Below, one piece after another: positions 1 through 9,627 of a DNA stretch of 64,000 bases. Positions within the stretch are counted from its first letter, which is position 1; every line of letters starts with the position of its first letter. The position numbers were made by a program, and so were the translations under genes. Source of the stretch: Vibrio cincinnatiensis (GTDB lineage: Bacteria; Pseudomonadota; Gammaproteobacteria; Enterobacterales; Vibrionaceae); contig NZ_SGOM01000002.1 of assembly GCF_022113815.1 (NCBI RefSeq), forward strand, positions 310,001 to 374,000, in the 5' to 3' direction. The notes under the pieces were generated by a model that had not been told where the DNA came from, did no database searches, and saw only the letters and a list, made by a program, of their open reading frames with translations.

Positions 1-1
1 C

Positions 2-1276
2 TTACCTTTTGATGCTAATGTGGTACTCGGCCTGAGTATTCTCGCTTTTATTGCTGTGTTGTGGCTAACTGAAGCGCTACATGTCACGGTAACCGCGATT
101 TTGGTGCCGATTATGGCGGTGCTTTTTGGTGTATTTGACACGCAAGCCGCTTTAAATAACTTTGCTAACTCGGTTATTTTCCTCTTTCTAGGGGGATTTG
201 CATTGGCGGCAGCCATGCATCGACAAGGGTTAGATAAAGTGATTGCTGATAAAGTGTTACTGATGGCGCGCGGCCGTTTTAGTGTGGCGGTCTTTATGCT
301 GTTTGGTGTCACGGCTGCACTTTCGATGTGGATCAGTAATACTGCGACGGCTGCAATGATGCTACCGCTTGTGCTGGGGATCTTGAGTAAAGTCGATCAA
401 GATAAAGGGCATAATACGTATGTTTTTGTCCTGCTTGGGATCGCTTATAGCGCCAGTATTGGTGGTATTGCTACCATGGTGGGCAGCCCTCCCAATGCGA
501 TTGCTGCCGCTCAGGTTGGTCTCTCTTTCTCTGAATGGATGAAGTTCGGGGTTCCGACCACGATCATCATGCTTCCGATTGCTGTTGTTCTGCTTTATTT
601 GCTACTTAAACCAAACCTAAAAGGTCAGTTTGAGTTGAATCATGATGTTGTGGATTGGGATAAAGGAAAAGTCGTGACCTTGGCGATTTTTGCCCTCACC
701 GTTGCGTTGTGGATCTTCAGTAAACCTGTCAATGCCCTGCTAGGCGGCTTTAAAAGCTTTGATACCATTATTGCTCTTGGTGCCATTATTTTAGTCAGTG
801 TAGCTCGTGTTGTGCATTGGAAAGATATCGAAAAAACTGCTGATTGGGGAGTATTGCTGCTATTTGGTGGTGGTATTTGTTTGAGTAATATACTGAAACA
901 GACGGGAACTAGCCTCTTCTTAGCCAGTGAACTCAGTGCCATGATTTCAGAGTTGCATGTGATGTTTATCATTATCGTGATTGCGGCATTTGTGGTGTTT
1001 TTAACGGAGTTTGCTAGTAACACAGCCAGTGCTGCGCTGTTGATCCCTGTTTTTGCTGGTGTAGCTGAAGCATTAGGCGTTTCTCCTATCATTCTTTCTG
1101 TATTGATTGCGATTGCTGCGTCTTGTGCTTTTATGCTTCCAGTGGCGACGCCACCGAATGCGATTGTGTTTGCGACGGGGCATATTAAGCAAAATGAAAT
1201 GATGCGAGTGGGGATGGTTCTGAATATTGCGTGTATTGCTATTTTGTCAGCGATAGCCATGCTGTTCTGGAACTAG
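2..1276 (+). CDS. SLC13/DASS-family sodium:anion symporter (5' end cut by window)
   Basis: This is an inner-membrane transporter of the divalent anion:Na+ symporter (DASS/SLC13) family, which imports dicarboxylates, sulfate or phosphate with sodium. The frame is open to the first base of the window ([18 protein letters not shown] before the first internal GTG at 20), so the true N-terminus lies upstream. The family's two inverted-repeat signatures are present: [12 protein letters not shown] and [12 protein letters not shown] carry the Ser-Asn-Thr substrate/Na+ motif, and each is followed by a Pro-Pro-Asn loop (GSPPNAIA and [10 protein letters not shown]). Most of the protein is hydrophobic helices. 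A terminator follows the stop. The substrate cannot be told from sequence alone; a dicarboxylate or other anion is equally possible. Confidence 0.9.
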   Translation, partial: LPFDANVVLGLSILAFIAVLWLTEALHVTVTAILVPIMAVLFGVFDTQAALNNFANSVIFLFLGGFALAAAMHRQGLDKVIADKVLLMARGRFSVAVFMLFGVTAALSMWISNTATAAMMLPLVLGILSKVDQDKGHNTYVFVLLGIAYSASIGGIATMVGSPPNAIAAAQVGLSFSEWMKFGVPTTIIMLPIAVVLLYLLLKPNLKGQFELNHDVVDWDKGKVVTLAIFALTVALWIFSKPVNALLGGFKSFDTIIALGAIILVSVARVVHWKDIEKTADWGVLLLFGGGICLSNILKQTGTSLFLASELSAMISELHVMFIIIVIAAFVVFLTEFASNTASAALLIPVFAGVAEALGVSPIILSVLIAIAASCAFMLPVATPPNAIVFATGHIKQNEMMRVGMVLNIACIAILSAIAMLFWN

Positions 1277-1311
1277 CTTACTAACGATCGAATGTAGTGT
1301 ACCAATAAGAT

Positions 1312-1342
1312 AAGCCCCTAACGAATATGTTGTTAGGGGCTT
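1312..1342. terminator. Bidirectional hairpin terminator
   Basis: The arms AAGCCCCTAAC and GTTAGGGGCTT pair over about 10-11 bp with a 9-nt loop, followed by TTTCTT. It lies between the convergent SLC13 gene (+) and DUF2057 gene (-) and probably serves both. Confidence 0.75.
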
Positions 1343-1348
1343 TCTTCA

Positions 1349-1975
1349 TTATTGATTAATGAAGGCTTTAAAGCGTGCTTTCGTGGCGGCATCTGCCTTG
1401 TTATACCAAAAGTGCAACATCTCTTCGGCGGTGCTATCGGTTGCTTGGCTCATTTTCATCGTGGTCGCAGAGGGCTCAAATGTTGTGGCAATGGCTGCAG
1501 GCCCTCCTTCTAAATTGTATTTAAATATCTCTTGTGGGTAGTCTCGGCCAATTTGCATTCCGGGTTTGATCAAACGATCTTGGCGCATTGTGATAGGCGT
1601 CTGGTTTTTGTCTTGTAATGACCATTCCATCGTTTTGATATTTTTTTCTGCCTCAATGGCATTTCGATATTGAGGTAATTCAAAACTCAGGGTTTGATCT
1701 TGAGCTTGAAATGTTGCCACTATCGCATCACTTTCAACACGAACGCGATCACTTCCCTGAGTAAAATAAGGTTGATAACGAAACACAATTTGCTGTTCAC
1801 CGTCTTCTAAGCTAACGGTTTTATTGGCAGAGAAAAAACTACCAGAGGTCTGTGGTTTCTCACCATTGACAACTAATAGATCAATCGTATCTGGGATTTC
1901 GATGGTGACTTTTGCCATGGCTGAAGCGCTGAACATCATTACCATAATGCATGATAAAGATTTGATTTTATTCAT
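1349..1975 (-). CDS. DUF2057 (UPF0319/YccT-like) secreted protein
   Basis: A 208-residue protein of the DUF2057/UPF0319 family, whose function is unknown. It begins with a Sec signal peptide (MNKIKSLSC, hydrophobic core, cleavage after SAMA), so it should be periplasmic or surface exposed. The body opens with a beta-rich segment (VTIEIPDTIDLLVVNG), typical of the family, and ends with an amphipathic helix containing LHFWYNKAD. Length is normal for the family. It is convergent with the SLC13 gene and divergent from the chitinase. No catalytic motif is visible. I am confident of the family and do not propose a function. Confidence 0.8.
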   Translation of the reverse strand: MNKIKSLSCIMVMMFSASAMAKVTIEIPDTIDLLVVNGEKPQTSGSFFSANKTVSLEDGEQQIVFRYQPYFTQGSDRVRVESDAIVATFQAQDQTLSFELPQYRNAIEAEKNIKTMEWSLQDKNQTPITMRQDRLIKPGMQIGRDYPQEIFKYNLEGGPAAIATTFEPSATTMKMSQATDSTAEEMLHFWYNKADAATKARFKAFINQ

Positions 1976-2360
1976 TAGGTTTATCCTTTTGTCCGCTTAC
2001 GCGTTTGCACCAGTGAGGTTGCCGATTGTCAGTCAGAAAATCAAGCTTTCACTGTGTGAAGCTTCACCTTGTCATCAAAACTTCATCTCTTGAGTTTGGT
2101 TTGATCAGTGAGTAGCTGAAAATATCCGTTCTTCTACCTTGTTTGAGGAAAATTACCGTTTCTTGGCTCAAGATTGAATTTGTCATGTAATGACTTGAAT
2201 TGTCATGACGAAATGATCGTGATGCCTCGTAAACCCTAGCACGCGATTTTTAAAATCCGGCCAGTTATCAAATACTCCTCATTGATGTTCTTTCTTGAGC
2301 CGTGGAAGAGCAGCCATCACTCATTTTGAGTGCAATCGATAGAAAATAAGAGAGATAACT
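1976..2360. promoter_or_regulatory. Divergent promoter region, DUF2057 gene / chitinase
   Basis: This 385-bp stretch separates two divergent genes and holds no convincing coding frame. Near the chitinase side there is a short dyad (ACTCATTTTGAGT, 2320-2332) and two TGTCATG direct copies around 2182-2207. The chitinase start is preceded by AGAGAGATAACT, an acceptable ribosome-binding site. I see no clear CRP site, and any chitin-responsive operator here is unproven. Confidence 0.4.
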
Positions 2361-4901
2361 ATGAACCGTATGACTCTGTGCGCTGCGAGTATTACTTTAG
2401 CGCTTTCGGGAGCCGTAATGGCAGCCCCTGCGGCCCCGAGTATTGATATTTATGGGTCGAACAACCTACAATTTTCGAAAATAGAACTCGCGATGGAAAC
2501 CACAGCGGGTTACAAACAGATGGTAAAATACCATGATCAAGCTCCGATCACCCTCACTTTCAACCAATGGAGTGGGGAAACGGGTCATACTTATAAAGTA
2601 CTGTTTGATGGGGTAGAGGTGGCTTCTGGGCCGATCAAGGGAAGTCAAACCACCGCTAGCTTTACGTATGATAAAGGTGGGCGTTATCAGCTTGAAATAG
2701 CAGCTTGTGACGATAATTCGTGCAGCACGAGCTCTCCTGCAGAGTTGATCATTGCCGATACCGACGGCGCTCACCTTGATCCACTAACAATGAATGTGGA
2801 TCCCAATAATAAAACTTACTCATTAGACCCCAATACGGTTGTTGGCACCTATTTTGTTGAATGGGGCATCTATGGGCGTAACTATACGGTTGATAACATT
2901 CCGGCGCAGAATTTAACTCATATTTTATATGGCTTCATTCCCATTTGTGGGCCAAACGAATCGGTGAAATCGGTGGGAGGGAATAGCTACAATGCTCTTA
3001 TGACGGCTTGTCAGGGGGTGCCCGATTATGAAGTGGTTATTCATGACCCATGGGCGGCGTATCAAAAAAGCTTTCCACAAGCGGGGCATCAGTACAGTTC
3101 GCCGATTAAAGGCAACTATGCAATGTTAATGGCATTGAAGCAGCGCTACCCTGATCTGAAAATCTTACCCTCAGTTGGTGGGTGGACGTTATCTGACCCT
3201 TTCTATGACTTTACTACGAAAGCAAACCGCGACACTTTTGTTGCTTCTGTGAAGCGTTTTTTACAAACGTGGAAATTTTTCGATGGTGTTGACATTGACT
3301 GGGAATTCCCAGGTGGTGATGGTGCGGCTCCTGATCTGGGTGACCCTACCAATGATGGACCTGCTTATATTGCATTAATGCAAGAGCTTCGGGTAATGCT
3401 TAATGAGCTTGAATCAGAAACAGGCCGTAGTTATGAGCTAACGTCTGCCATTGGTGTCGGTCACGATAAGATAGAAGATGTTGATTACGGGCAAGCTATT
3501 CAGCATATGGATCACCTCTTTGCCATGAGCTATGACTTTTATGGCGGCTGGAACAATGTATTAGGCCATCAAACGGCGTTGTATTGTGGCAACTTTATGC
3601 GTCCTGGTCAGTGTGATGGAACTGGGCTCGATGAAAATGGTGAACCGTATCCAGGCCCCGCTTACACGGCAGATAACGCGATTCAATTACTGCTTGCTCA
3701 AGGGGTTCCTGCTAATAAAATCGTTGTGGGAGCGGCGATGTATGGTCGTGGTTGGGAAGGCGTGATGCCATCATCATTAACCGATCCATCCGATCCGATG
3801 ACTGGGGTGGGTAACGGTAAGCTGAAAGGTTCAACCACTCAAGGAGTATGGGAAGAAGGGGTCATTGATTACAAAGGCATTAAATCTTATATGCTAGGGG
3901 CCAATAATACGGGGATTAATGGGTTTGAGTATGGCTATGATGCTCAAGCTGAAGCACCTTGGGTCTGGAACCGCACTACGGGTGAGCTGATTACCTTTGA
4001 TGATGAACGTTCAGTAAAAGCGAAAGGGGCTTATGTTCGTAGCCTTGGCTTAGGGGGACTATTCTCATGGGAAATTGATGCAGACAATGGTGATATTCTG
4101 AATGCGATGCATGATGGATTAGCGGGCGGCGTAACGCCTCCGGTTAATCGTGCACCGACTGCGAATGCGGGTGCAGCACAGATCATTGTTGGGCCAGCCA
4201 GTGTAACATTAGATGGGAGCGCATCTAAAGACAGTGATGGAACCATTGTTGACTACCAGTGGCAGCAGTTATCTGGGCCTGCGGTAACGCTAACGAATGC
4301 AAATTCGGCACAAGCGAGCTTTACGATAGGTGAAGTGACAGAAACGGAAGTATTAACCTTTGCTCTGACCGTAACCGATGACGATGGCGCAACGGGATCG
4401 GCTACGGTACAAATCACTGTAAAAGCGGCGGATGGAGAACCTGAAAATACTCCTCCTGTTGCCACTATTTCAGCACCAAGCCAAGTGAATGCAGGGGATT
4501 CCGTAGTGATTGATGCTTCCGCTTCAAACGATGCAGAGCAAGATGTGTTGACCTTTAGTTGGGAAGTGCCTGCTGGCCTCAACGCACAAGTGCAGAACGA
4601 TCAAGTGATCTTTACGGCGGGTGAGTATGCGCAAGATACGACTCTTAGCTTTACTGTCACGGTGAGTGATGGGCAAGCCAGTTCATCTGCTACTACTTCA
4701 GTTGTTGTATTGGCTGCCAACTTGGATGATCAATGTGAAAACCTTTGGGATGCTTCTGCGGTGTATGTGGGGGGGAACCAAGTGACGTGGTCAGGAAAAG
4801 TGTGGGAAGCCAAATGGTGGACACAAGGTGATGATCCAACTCAATCTGGCACTTGGGGTGTTTGGAAAGACGTTGGTATTGCGGATTGTTCAACCCAATA
4901 A
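2361..4901 (+). CDS. chiA: Secreted GH18 endochitinase with PKD and CBM5/12 modules
   Basis: This enzyme hydrolyses beta-1,4-GlcNAc bonds of chitin outside the cell. The order is: Sec signal peptide (1-21, cut at AMA-A), ChiA N-terminal beta-sandwich (about 22-135), GH18 barrel (about 160-590), two PKD-like domains (about 597-690 and 697-785), and a C-terminal aromatic-rich CBM5/12 (about 795-845, with WEAKWWTQG). The GH18 active-site motif is D308-GV-D311-I-D313-W-E315; E315 is the proton donor and D313 its partner. The numbering matches Vibrio ChiA, where Glu315 is the known catalytic acid. Length (846 aa) is normal for full-length Vibrio chitinase A. It is monocistronic with its own terminator and lies upstream of a chemoreceptor gene, which suggests but does not prove linked chitin foraging. 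Confidence 0.96.
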   Translation: MNRMTLCAASITLALSGAVMAAPAAPSIDIYGSNNLQFSKIELAMETTAGYKQMVKYHDQAPITLTFNQWSGETGHTYKVLFDGVEVASGPIKGSQTTASFTYDKGGRYQLEIAACDDNSCSTSSPAELIIADTDGAHLDPLTMNVDPNNKTYSLDPNTVVGTYFVEWGIYGRNYTVDNIPAQNLTHILYGFIPICGPNESVKSVGGNSYNALMTACQGVPDYEVVIHDPWAAYQKSFPQAGHQYSSPIKGNYAMLMALKQRYPDLKILPSVGGWTLSDPFYDFTTKANRDTFVASVKRFLQTWKFFDGVDIDWEFPGGDGAAPDLGDPTNDGPAYIALMQELRVMLNELESETGRSYELTSAIGVGHDKIEDVDYGQAIQHMDHLFAMSYDFYGGWNNVLGHQTALYCGNFMRPGQCDGTGLDENGEPYPGPAYTADNAIQLLLAQGVPANKIVVGAAMYGRGWEGVMPSSLTDPSDPMTGVGNGKLKGSTTQGVWEEGVIDYKGIKSYMLGANNTGINGFEYGYDAQAEAPWVWNRTTGELITFDDERSVKAKGAYVRSLGLGGLFSWEIDADNGDILNAMHDGLAGGVTPPVNRAPTANAGAAQIIVGPASVTLDGSASKDSDGTIVDYQWQQLSGPAVTLTNANSAQASFTIGEVTETEVLTFALTVTDDDGATGSATVQITVKAADGEPENTPPVATISAPSQVNAGDSVVIDASASNDAEQDVLTFSWEVPAGLNAQVQNDQVIFTAGEYAQDTTLSFTVTVSDGQASSSATTSVVVLAANLDDQCENLWDASAVYVGGNQVTWSGKVWEAKWWTQGDDPTQSGTWGVWKDVGIADCSTQ

Positions 4902-4918
4902 TCGCTTCTCTTTATGCG

Positions 4919-4946
4919 GCCCTACTCAATGAGTAGGGCTTTTTAT
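4919..4946 (+). terminator. Terminator of the chitinase gene
   Basis: GCCCTACTC pairs with GAGTAGGGC (9 bp, 3-nt loop), followed by TTTTTATT. It is a textbook intrinsic terminator 18 bp after the chitinase stop. Confidence 0.85.
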
Positions 4947-5325
4947 TGTGTTGCATAAATGCACAGAATTTTTGTGAATAGTTCACATTTTATCAACCTG
5001 ATACCGCGTTTTTATCGCTATCAACTATAGTCATAATAATGACGATAAGGCGTAGCAAGTAGGGCGATAAATGAGGAAATAGAGACCGGTGAGGCGACTT
5101 TTTAAACCATTTCATTCATCTATCACTTCTTACTTTGCGTAATATTTCATGCTGTTTCATCAATGTTATCTTTGTTTTGAATTCTACCGTCTATTATTTT
5201 TAGCAAAAAATAAACAAATTCGTTGGGCAGTTCGCATTAATTTTGAGGCTAAAAATTATAATGCCCACCAAATAAAAAAGTACTTCGTGAACAGAAGTGC
5301 ACAGTGTTAACGACCAGGACTGAGT
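4947..5325 (+). promoter_or_regulatory. Upstream region of chemoreceptor gene
   Basis: About 380 bp without a coding frame. It contains an odd-centred dyad TGTGAATAGTTCACA (4973-4987), a purine-rich stretch around 5041-5095, and AT-rich sequence up to the start codon. The chemoreceptor start is preceded by CCAGGACTGAGT. No recognisable riboswitch or standard promoter was identified. Confidence 0.35.
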
Positions 5326-7209
5326 ATGTTCAAAAACCTATCATTAAAAAATAAACTGGCCATTTCAGCCAGTACCGCCATTATCATCGGGGGCGTATTA
5401 GTTGAAGCTGTTTCATTCAATGCGGCATTAGGCCGCTTGGATGTTGAAGTTGAACAGCGCCTACAAAGTGCAACCGCTTCTTATAACCAGTATGTGACAG
5501 ACTGGTTAGTTTCAAAAGAACGGGCATTGACCTCTTTGTCTCAAGAAGTCAAACCGGATGCGATCGTGACTCATTTAAAACAAGTCAAACATTCGGCTTC
5601 ATTTGATAATGTCTTTCTTGCTTACCCAGATGGCTCGCAACAGAATGCAAATGGGGTGGTTTTGCCTCCTGGCAATAACGATCCTCGTCAATGGGGGTGG
5701 TATATCAATGCTAAAGCCAATCCAAACGAGGTGTTTATGGATAACCCCACCGTTGCGGCGGCAACGGGGGCGAATGTGGTTTCTTTGGGTAAAGCCATTA
5801 ACCTGCATGATCAGGCACTGGTGTTGGGTGCCGATGTTGAAATCACCGATATCCTCAACAGCATGAAACAAGTTATTTTGCCAGGTTCGGGCTATATGTT
5901 TATCGCGAACAAACAGGGTAATATTTTTACGCACTCCGATACCAAATTATTGAATAAAAGTGTCTCAGAATTGGGGCTAAACTTTAGTGATATTCAAGCG
6001 GCTCAACGTTCTGGTGAAGATATGAACGTCTCAATCCAAGGTGAAGAGTACGTGCTTTTTGCGCGAGCTATTGAAGGGACGGCATTAAGTTCTGTGGTGG
6101 TTATTAATTATTCATCACTGATTGCCCCTTTATTTGATGCGTTATGGGGGCAGTTGTTGGTGACGTTTTTGGTGGTGGTGGTGTGTACCATATTGTTTAA
6201 CCTGCTGTGTAATATTTTATTTCGCCCCCTCAATAATGTCTCTCAAGCATTGGAACAAATTGCCAATGGTAGCGGGGATTTAACCCAACGAATTACCGTC
6301 GAAAATAATGATGAGGTGGGTAAGCTAGCCCAGAGTTTCAATACGTTTGTAGCAAGTTTGCAGCAGCTTATTGGCCATATTCGTCATCAGTCTGAACAGT
6401 TGACGGCTCAATCCGAACACAGCGCGCATCGTGCTAATCAATCCGCTTCAGAACTGGGCCTACAACAGCAGGAAGTCACTATGGTGGCGACTGCGGTAAC
6501 AGAAATGGCGTCGGCAACTCAAGAAATTGCTTCACATGCGGAACAAACGGCTCAGGCCGCGCAAGATTCAGCAACCAGTACTAATAACGGACGCACACTG
6601 GTTTTGAATACCAAAGCCTCGATCAATAATTTGGCGCAAGAAGTTTCTCAAGCCAGCGGCGTTATTTCTGCGTTAAATCAGCATGCGCAAGAAATCTCGA
6701 CTGTATTAGCGACCATTCAAGGCATTGCTGAGCAAACCAATTTGTTGGCGTTAAACGCAGCGATTGAAGCGGCTCGGGCAGGCGAACAAGGGCGAGGTTT
6801 TGCGGTCGTCGCGGATGAAGTTCGAGTGCTCTCGCAACGAACGCACACGTCGACTGAAGAGATCAAATCAACCATTGAAACGTTGCAAGAAACGACCAAA
6901 CGCGCAGTAACATTAATGGAAAGCAGTTCTGGGCTTGCGGCTAATTCTGTTGAAGATGCAGATAAAGCGACTCATGCCTTGGAAGAAATTAATGCTGCGG
7001 TGGCATTAATTAGTGATATGGCTACACAGATTGCGACTGCCGCGGAAGAGCAGACTCATGTTACGAGCGAGATAACGCAAAATGTCACGGCGATTAAAGA
7101 TGTGACTGAACAATTGGCTGATGGTGCAGAGGACAGTTTGAGCCAATCAAATACCTTGAAACAGCAAGCGGCGGAACTGAGCGAAAAAGTGGCAACCTTT
7201 AAACTGTAA
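5326..7209 (+). CDS. Methyl-accepting chemotaxis protein with periplasmic Cache-type sensor
   Basis: This 627-residue transmembrane chemoreceptor signals through CheW/CheA to the flagellar motor. TM1 is at about 10-28. The periplasmic part (about 30-275) reads as a dCache-type ligand domain ([12 protein letters not shown], then a [16 protein letters not shown] strand). TM2 is at about 278-300, followed by HAMP (about 300-352) and a long cytoplasmic helical hairpin. The invariant signalling tip ([19 protein letters not shown]) is at about residue 467. There is no C-terminal NWETF-like CheR/CheB tether. The gene follows the chitinase gene in the same direction but after a strong terminator, so it has its own promoter. 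The ligand is unknown; amino acids or sugars fit the dCache class. Confidence 0.93.
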   Translation: MFKNLSLKNKLAISASTAIIIGGVLVEAVSFNAALGRLDVEVEQRLQSATASYNQYVTDWLVSKERALTSLSQEVKPDAIVTHLKQVKHSASFDNVFLAYPDGSQQNANGVVLPPGNNDPRQWGWYINAKANPNEVFMDNPTVAAATGANVVSLGKAINLHDQALVLGADVEITDILNSMKQVILPGSGYMFIANKQGNIFTHSDTKLLNKSVSELGLNFSDIQAAQRSGEDMNVSIQGEEYVLFARAIEGTALSSVVVINYSSLIAPLFDALWGQLLVTFLVVVVCTILFNLLCNILFRPLNNVSQALEQIANGSGDLTQRITVENNDEVGKLAQSFNTFVASLQQLIGHIRHQSEQLTAQSEHSAHRANQSASELGLQQQEVTMVATAVTEMASATQEIASHAEQTAQAAQDSATSTNNGRTLVLNTKASINNLAQEVSQASGVISALNQHAQEISTVLATIQGIAEQTNLLALNAAIEAARAGEQGRGFAVVADEVRVLSQRTHTSTEEIKSTIETLQETTKRAVTLMESSSGLAANSVEDADKATHALEEINAAVALISDMATQIATAAEEQTHVTSEITQNVTAIKDVTEQLADGAEDSLSQSNTLKQQAAELSEKVATFKL

Positions 7210-7219
7210 TCTTTATGGT

Positions 7220-7248
7220 TCAAGCGATGCGGTTTCTGCATCGCTTGA
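7220..7248. terminator. Hairpin between convergent genes
   Basis: TCAAGCGATGC pairs with GCATCGCTTGA (11 bp, 7-nt loop) in the 52-bp gap between the chemoreceptor (+) and NhaC-like (-) genes. No clear T-run follows on either strand, so termination may be weak or Rho-assisted. Confidence 0.5.
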
Positions 7249-7261
7249 TGGCTACATTGTG

Positions 7262-8608
7262 TTATCGCCGTGTTGGGTGCGTTAAGAAAATCGCTATCAT
7301 GGCCGCGATAGCTAAAGCAAAACAGTAGTAGGAATGAGCAATAATTTCTAGAGGTGATAATTTAAAGATAGACCCCAGTAGTAAAACTTGAGCACCATAA
7401 GGCAGAATGCCTTGCATGACACAAGAAAAAATGTCTAATAAGCTGGCAGCGCGGCGAGGAGTCACGGCATTTTCTTGTGCTAGCTCACGCGCAATGCCTC
7501 CAGAAACAATGATCGCCACTGTGTTGTTGGCAGTGCAAGAGTTGACTAAAGTAACCAGTCCCGCAATCCCAAGTTCACTCGCACGGCTATTGGCAATTTG
7601 AGAGTGTTTTTGGCCAAACAGATGGATCACTCGGCTAATAAATTGGGTTAAAAATGCGAGTCCTCCTTGGCATCGCATCAGTTCACTGAGGCCGCCAATC
7701 AGCATCGAAAGTAAGAAAATTTCCTGCATGTTGCCAAATCCGGCATAAATATCTTGCCCTAGATTGGTTAATGCGTACTGGTCATTGTCAGCTAAGCTGA
7801 CTCCGCCAGCGAGCAGTATTCCCACCGTCAAAACCACAAATACATTCACTCCCGATATGGCGAGCGCTAAGATCATCATATAAGGCATGACTTTTAACCA
7901 TTCGATATCGCCTGTTTCTGGTGTTTGTGTAGCTGCGCTACTAAAGGCAAACAGAATAAGCGAAAAGAGTGCTGCGGGTAGGGCTATGCGAATATTTTCT
8001 CGGAATTTATCTTTCATTTCACAGCCCTGAGAGCGAGTGGCGGCAATGGTGGTATCGGAAATAATGGATAAGTTATCTCCAAACATTGCGCCGCTTAAGA
8101 CAACGCCAGCGGTCAAAGGCAGGCTCATACCTGATGACTCAGCGATCCCCAAGGCTACAGGGGCAACCGCAGCAATGGTTCCCATAGAGGTTCCCATTGC
8201 GGTCGCAATGAAAGCGGAGATGATGAAAATTCCGGGAAGAATCATTTCCGTTGGAATGGCTGACAACCCAAGATTCACCGTTGCATCAACGCCTCCAGAA
8301 GCTTTTGCTACCGCAGCAAAGGCTCCCGCTAACAAATAAATCAAACACATGGCAATAATGTCTGGGTGGCCGACACCTCGGATAAATTGTTCAATTGCTC
8401 GGTTCAGCGAGTCTTTGCTTAGTAATAACCCGATGATCACCGCTGGTAAAATCGCAATCGGTGCGGGCAATTGATAAAAGGCAAATTCAACCCCTTGAAC
8501 CGTCAAATAAGTACCTACGCCAATGAATAGCATTAAAAATACCAACAGTGGAATCAGAGCTGTGGCTGAAGGTGCGATGATTTTATGGGTAGAGGAATTT
8601 GGGGACAT
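7262..8608 (-). CDS. NhaC-family Na+/H+ antiporter-like membrane protein
   Basis: A polytopic inner-membrane protein of the NhaC/ion-transporter superfamily, in which members exchange Na+ for protons or carry organic acids and amines. Family features include a GTSMGTIAAVAPVA loop, the MFGDNLSIISDTTIAAT segment with conserved acidic and hydroxyl residues, and a C-terminal NSCTANNTVAIIVSGG stretch. I place the start at the ATG at 8608 (MSPNSSTHK, 448 residues); a GTG at 8671 would add 21 residues that look unlike an N-terminus. It is divergent from an IclR regulator gene, with repeated motifs between them, so the regulator probably controls it. The IclR link suggests a metabolite rather than only Na+ as substrate. 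Confidence 0.85.
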   Translation of the reverse strand: MSPNSSTHKIIAPSATALIPLLVFLMLFIGVGTYLTVQGVEFAFYQLPAPIAILPAVIIGLLLSKDSLNRAIEQFIRGVGHPDIIAMCLIYLLAGAFAAVAKASGGVDATVNLGLSAIPTEMILPGIFIISAFIATAMGTSMGTIAAVAPVALGIAESSGMSLPLTAGVVLSGAMFGDNLSIISDTTIAATRSQGCEMKDKFRENIRIALPAALFSLILFAFSSAATQTPETGDIEWLKVMPYMMILALAISGVNVFVVLTVGILLAGGVSLADNDQYALTNLGQDIYAGFGNMQEIFLLSMLIGGLSELMRCQGGLAFLTQFISRVIHLFGQKHSQIANSRASELGIAGLVTLVNSCTANNTVAIIVSGGIARELAQENAVTPRRAASLLDIFSCVMQGILPYGAQVLLLGSIFKLSPLEIIAHSYYCFALAIAAMIAIFLTHPTRR

Positions 8609-8702
8609 GCAAATGACAACTTTGATTTTCTGGAAGAACGAAGAGGTGCAGACTAATCGCTCCCTCGTCACTTGTCAAATTATGGCCGTCTAAACATCCA
8701 GA

Positions 8703-8843
8703 TTCTTATATGTCTTTGTATGCCGTGATTAACCCAGTGAAGCACATCGTCTTTTTATTATTTCCATTGATTTATTTTTGTTCTTTTCTCGTTATATAAG
8801 AAAGCAATGCTTTCAATGATACAAGATTCTCGCTATATAAGAA
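8703..8843. promoter_or_regulatory. Repeated TATATAAGAA motifs, candidate IclR operators
   Basis: Two near-identical 16-mers, TCTCGTTATATAAGAA (8787-8802) and TCTCGCTATATAAGAA (8828-8843), lie 41 bp apart, roughly four helical turns. An inverted partial copy, TTCTTATAT, is at 8703-8711. They sit between the NhaC-like and IclR genes. The core TTATATAA is self-complementary in the first copy and can also resemble a -10 element. Spaced operators upstream of an IclR gene fit autoregulation plus control of the divergent transporter; this is inference. Confidence 0.55.
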
Positions 8844-8886
8844 TAAAAGTTTGAGTGAAAAGATAATAAAGGCTAAAAAGAACCCT

Positions 8887-9621
8887 ATGAATGAGAGCAA
8901 ACCTTCTGCTAGTCAGGTTAATGAAAAATCGCTTCAGTTGTTAATGCAAGTGGCGGTGAATGAGGAACCCGTATCGGCAAAAGTCTTAAGTGAGCAATTA
9001 CAAGTTCCACTCAGTAGTTTGTATCGACATTTAAAACTTCTTAAAGAGTGGAACTTAATTGAAGAGAGCCCTCACGACAAAACGCTGATTATTGGACCTG
9101 CCGCGTTGTTGCTCATGCGGAGTTATGAAACAAGCCAACATAACCTAGATGCAGTGGAGGCGGTGTTAAGCCGCTTACAAAAGCAAACGGGGGAGATGGC
9201 GGCGTATATGGTGCCGGTAGGATACCGTGCATTGTGTGTTAGCCAAAAAGAAAGTATGCAGGCACTTCGATGTAGCTTCGTCCAGGGTCAAAGTCAACCA
9301 CTACTTCGTGGTGCCTCATCTAAAGTGTTACTGGCGTATATGCCAACCCAGCGCTGTGAAAAAATCCTGCGCTATTTTGGGGAAGAAAACCACATGGAAA
9401 AATGGCAGGCAGAATTGGAAAAGATTCGTCGTCATGGGTATGCCGTGAGTACGTCTGAAATTGATCCCGGTGTTTCAGGCATTAGTGCTCCGGTAATGAA
9501 AGGAAGTAAATTGATAGGGGCAATTTCGGTGATGGCACCTGCTCATCGGGTGGAAACTCACCGGCAACGAATCATTTTACATGTGTTACAGGCCGCTCGT
9601 GCGTTGCCACCAGAAAGGTAA
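8887..9621 (+). CDS. IclR-family transcriptional regulator
   Basis: This is a DNA-binding regulator with an N-terminal winged helix (about residues 10-65; VSAKVLSEQLQVPLSSLYRHLKLLKEW) and a C-terminal GAF-like IclR effector domain (GASSKVLLAYMP, then RRHGYAVSTSEIDPGVSGISAPV, the usual family signatures). The start at ATG 8887 gives 244 residues; a TTG at 8851 would add 12 lysine-rich residues and cannot be excluded. It is 6 bp upstream of the arginase-like gene and surely co-transcribed with it. It is divergent from the NhaC-like transporter. The effector is unknown, probably a small carboxylate or amine handled by the neighbours. Confidence 0.9.
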   Translation: MNESKPSASQVNEKSLQLLMQVAVNEEPVSAKVLSEQLQVPLSSLYRHLKLLKEWNLIEESPHDKTLIIGPAALLLMRSYETSQHNLDAVEAVLSRLQKQTGEMAAYMVPVGYRALCVSQKESMQALRCSFVQGQSQPLLRGASSKVLLAYMPTQRCEKILRYFGEENHMEKWQAELEKIRRHGYAVSTSEIDPGVSGISAPVMKGSKLIGAISVMAPAHRVETHRQRIILHVLQAARALPPER

Positions 9622-9627
9622 TTCATC

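Noticed and set aside
640..1260. 206-codon minus-strand open frame inside the SLC13 gene
   Set aside because: It lies wholly within a well-supported transporter gene on the other strand and its translation has no domain or signal features.
4973..4987. TGTGAATAGTTCACA as a CRP site upstream of the chemoreceptor
   Set aside because: The spacer between TGTGA and TCACA is 5 bp, while CRP needs 6, so the dyad is centred wrongly.
5041..5325. c-di-GMP (GEMM) riboswitch before the chemoreceptor gene
   Set aside because: The purine-rich stretch lacks the conserved GEMM core and tetraloop receptor, so I see no support.
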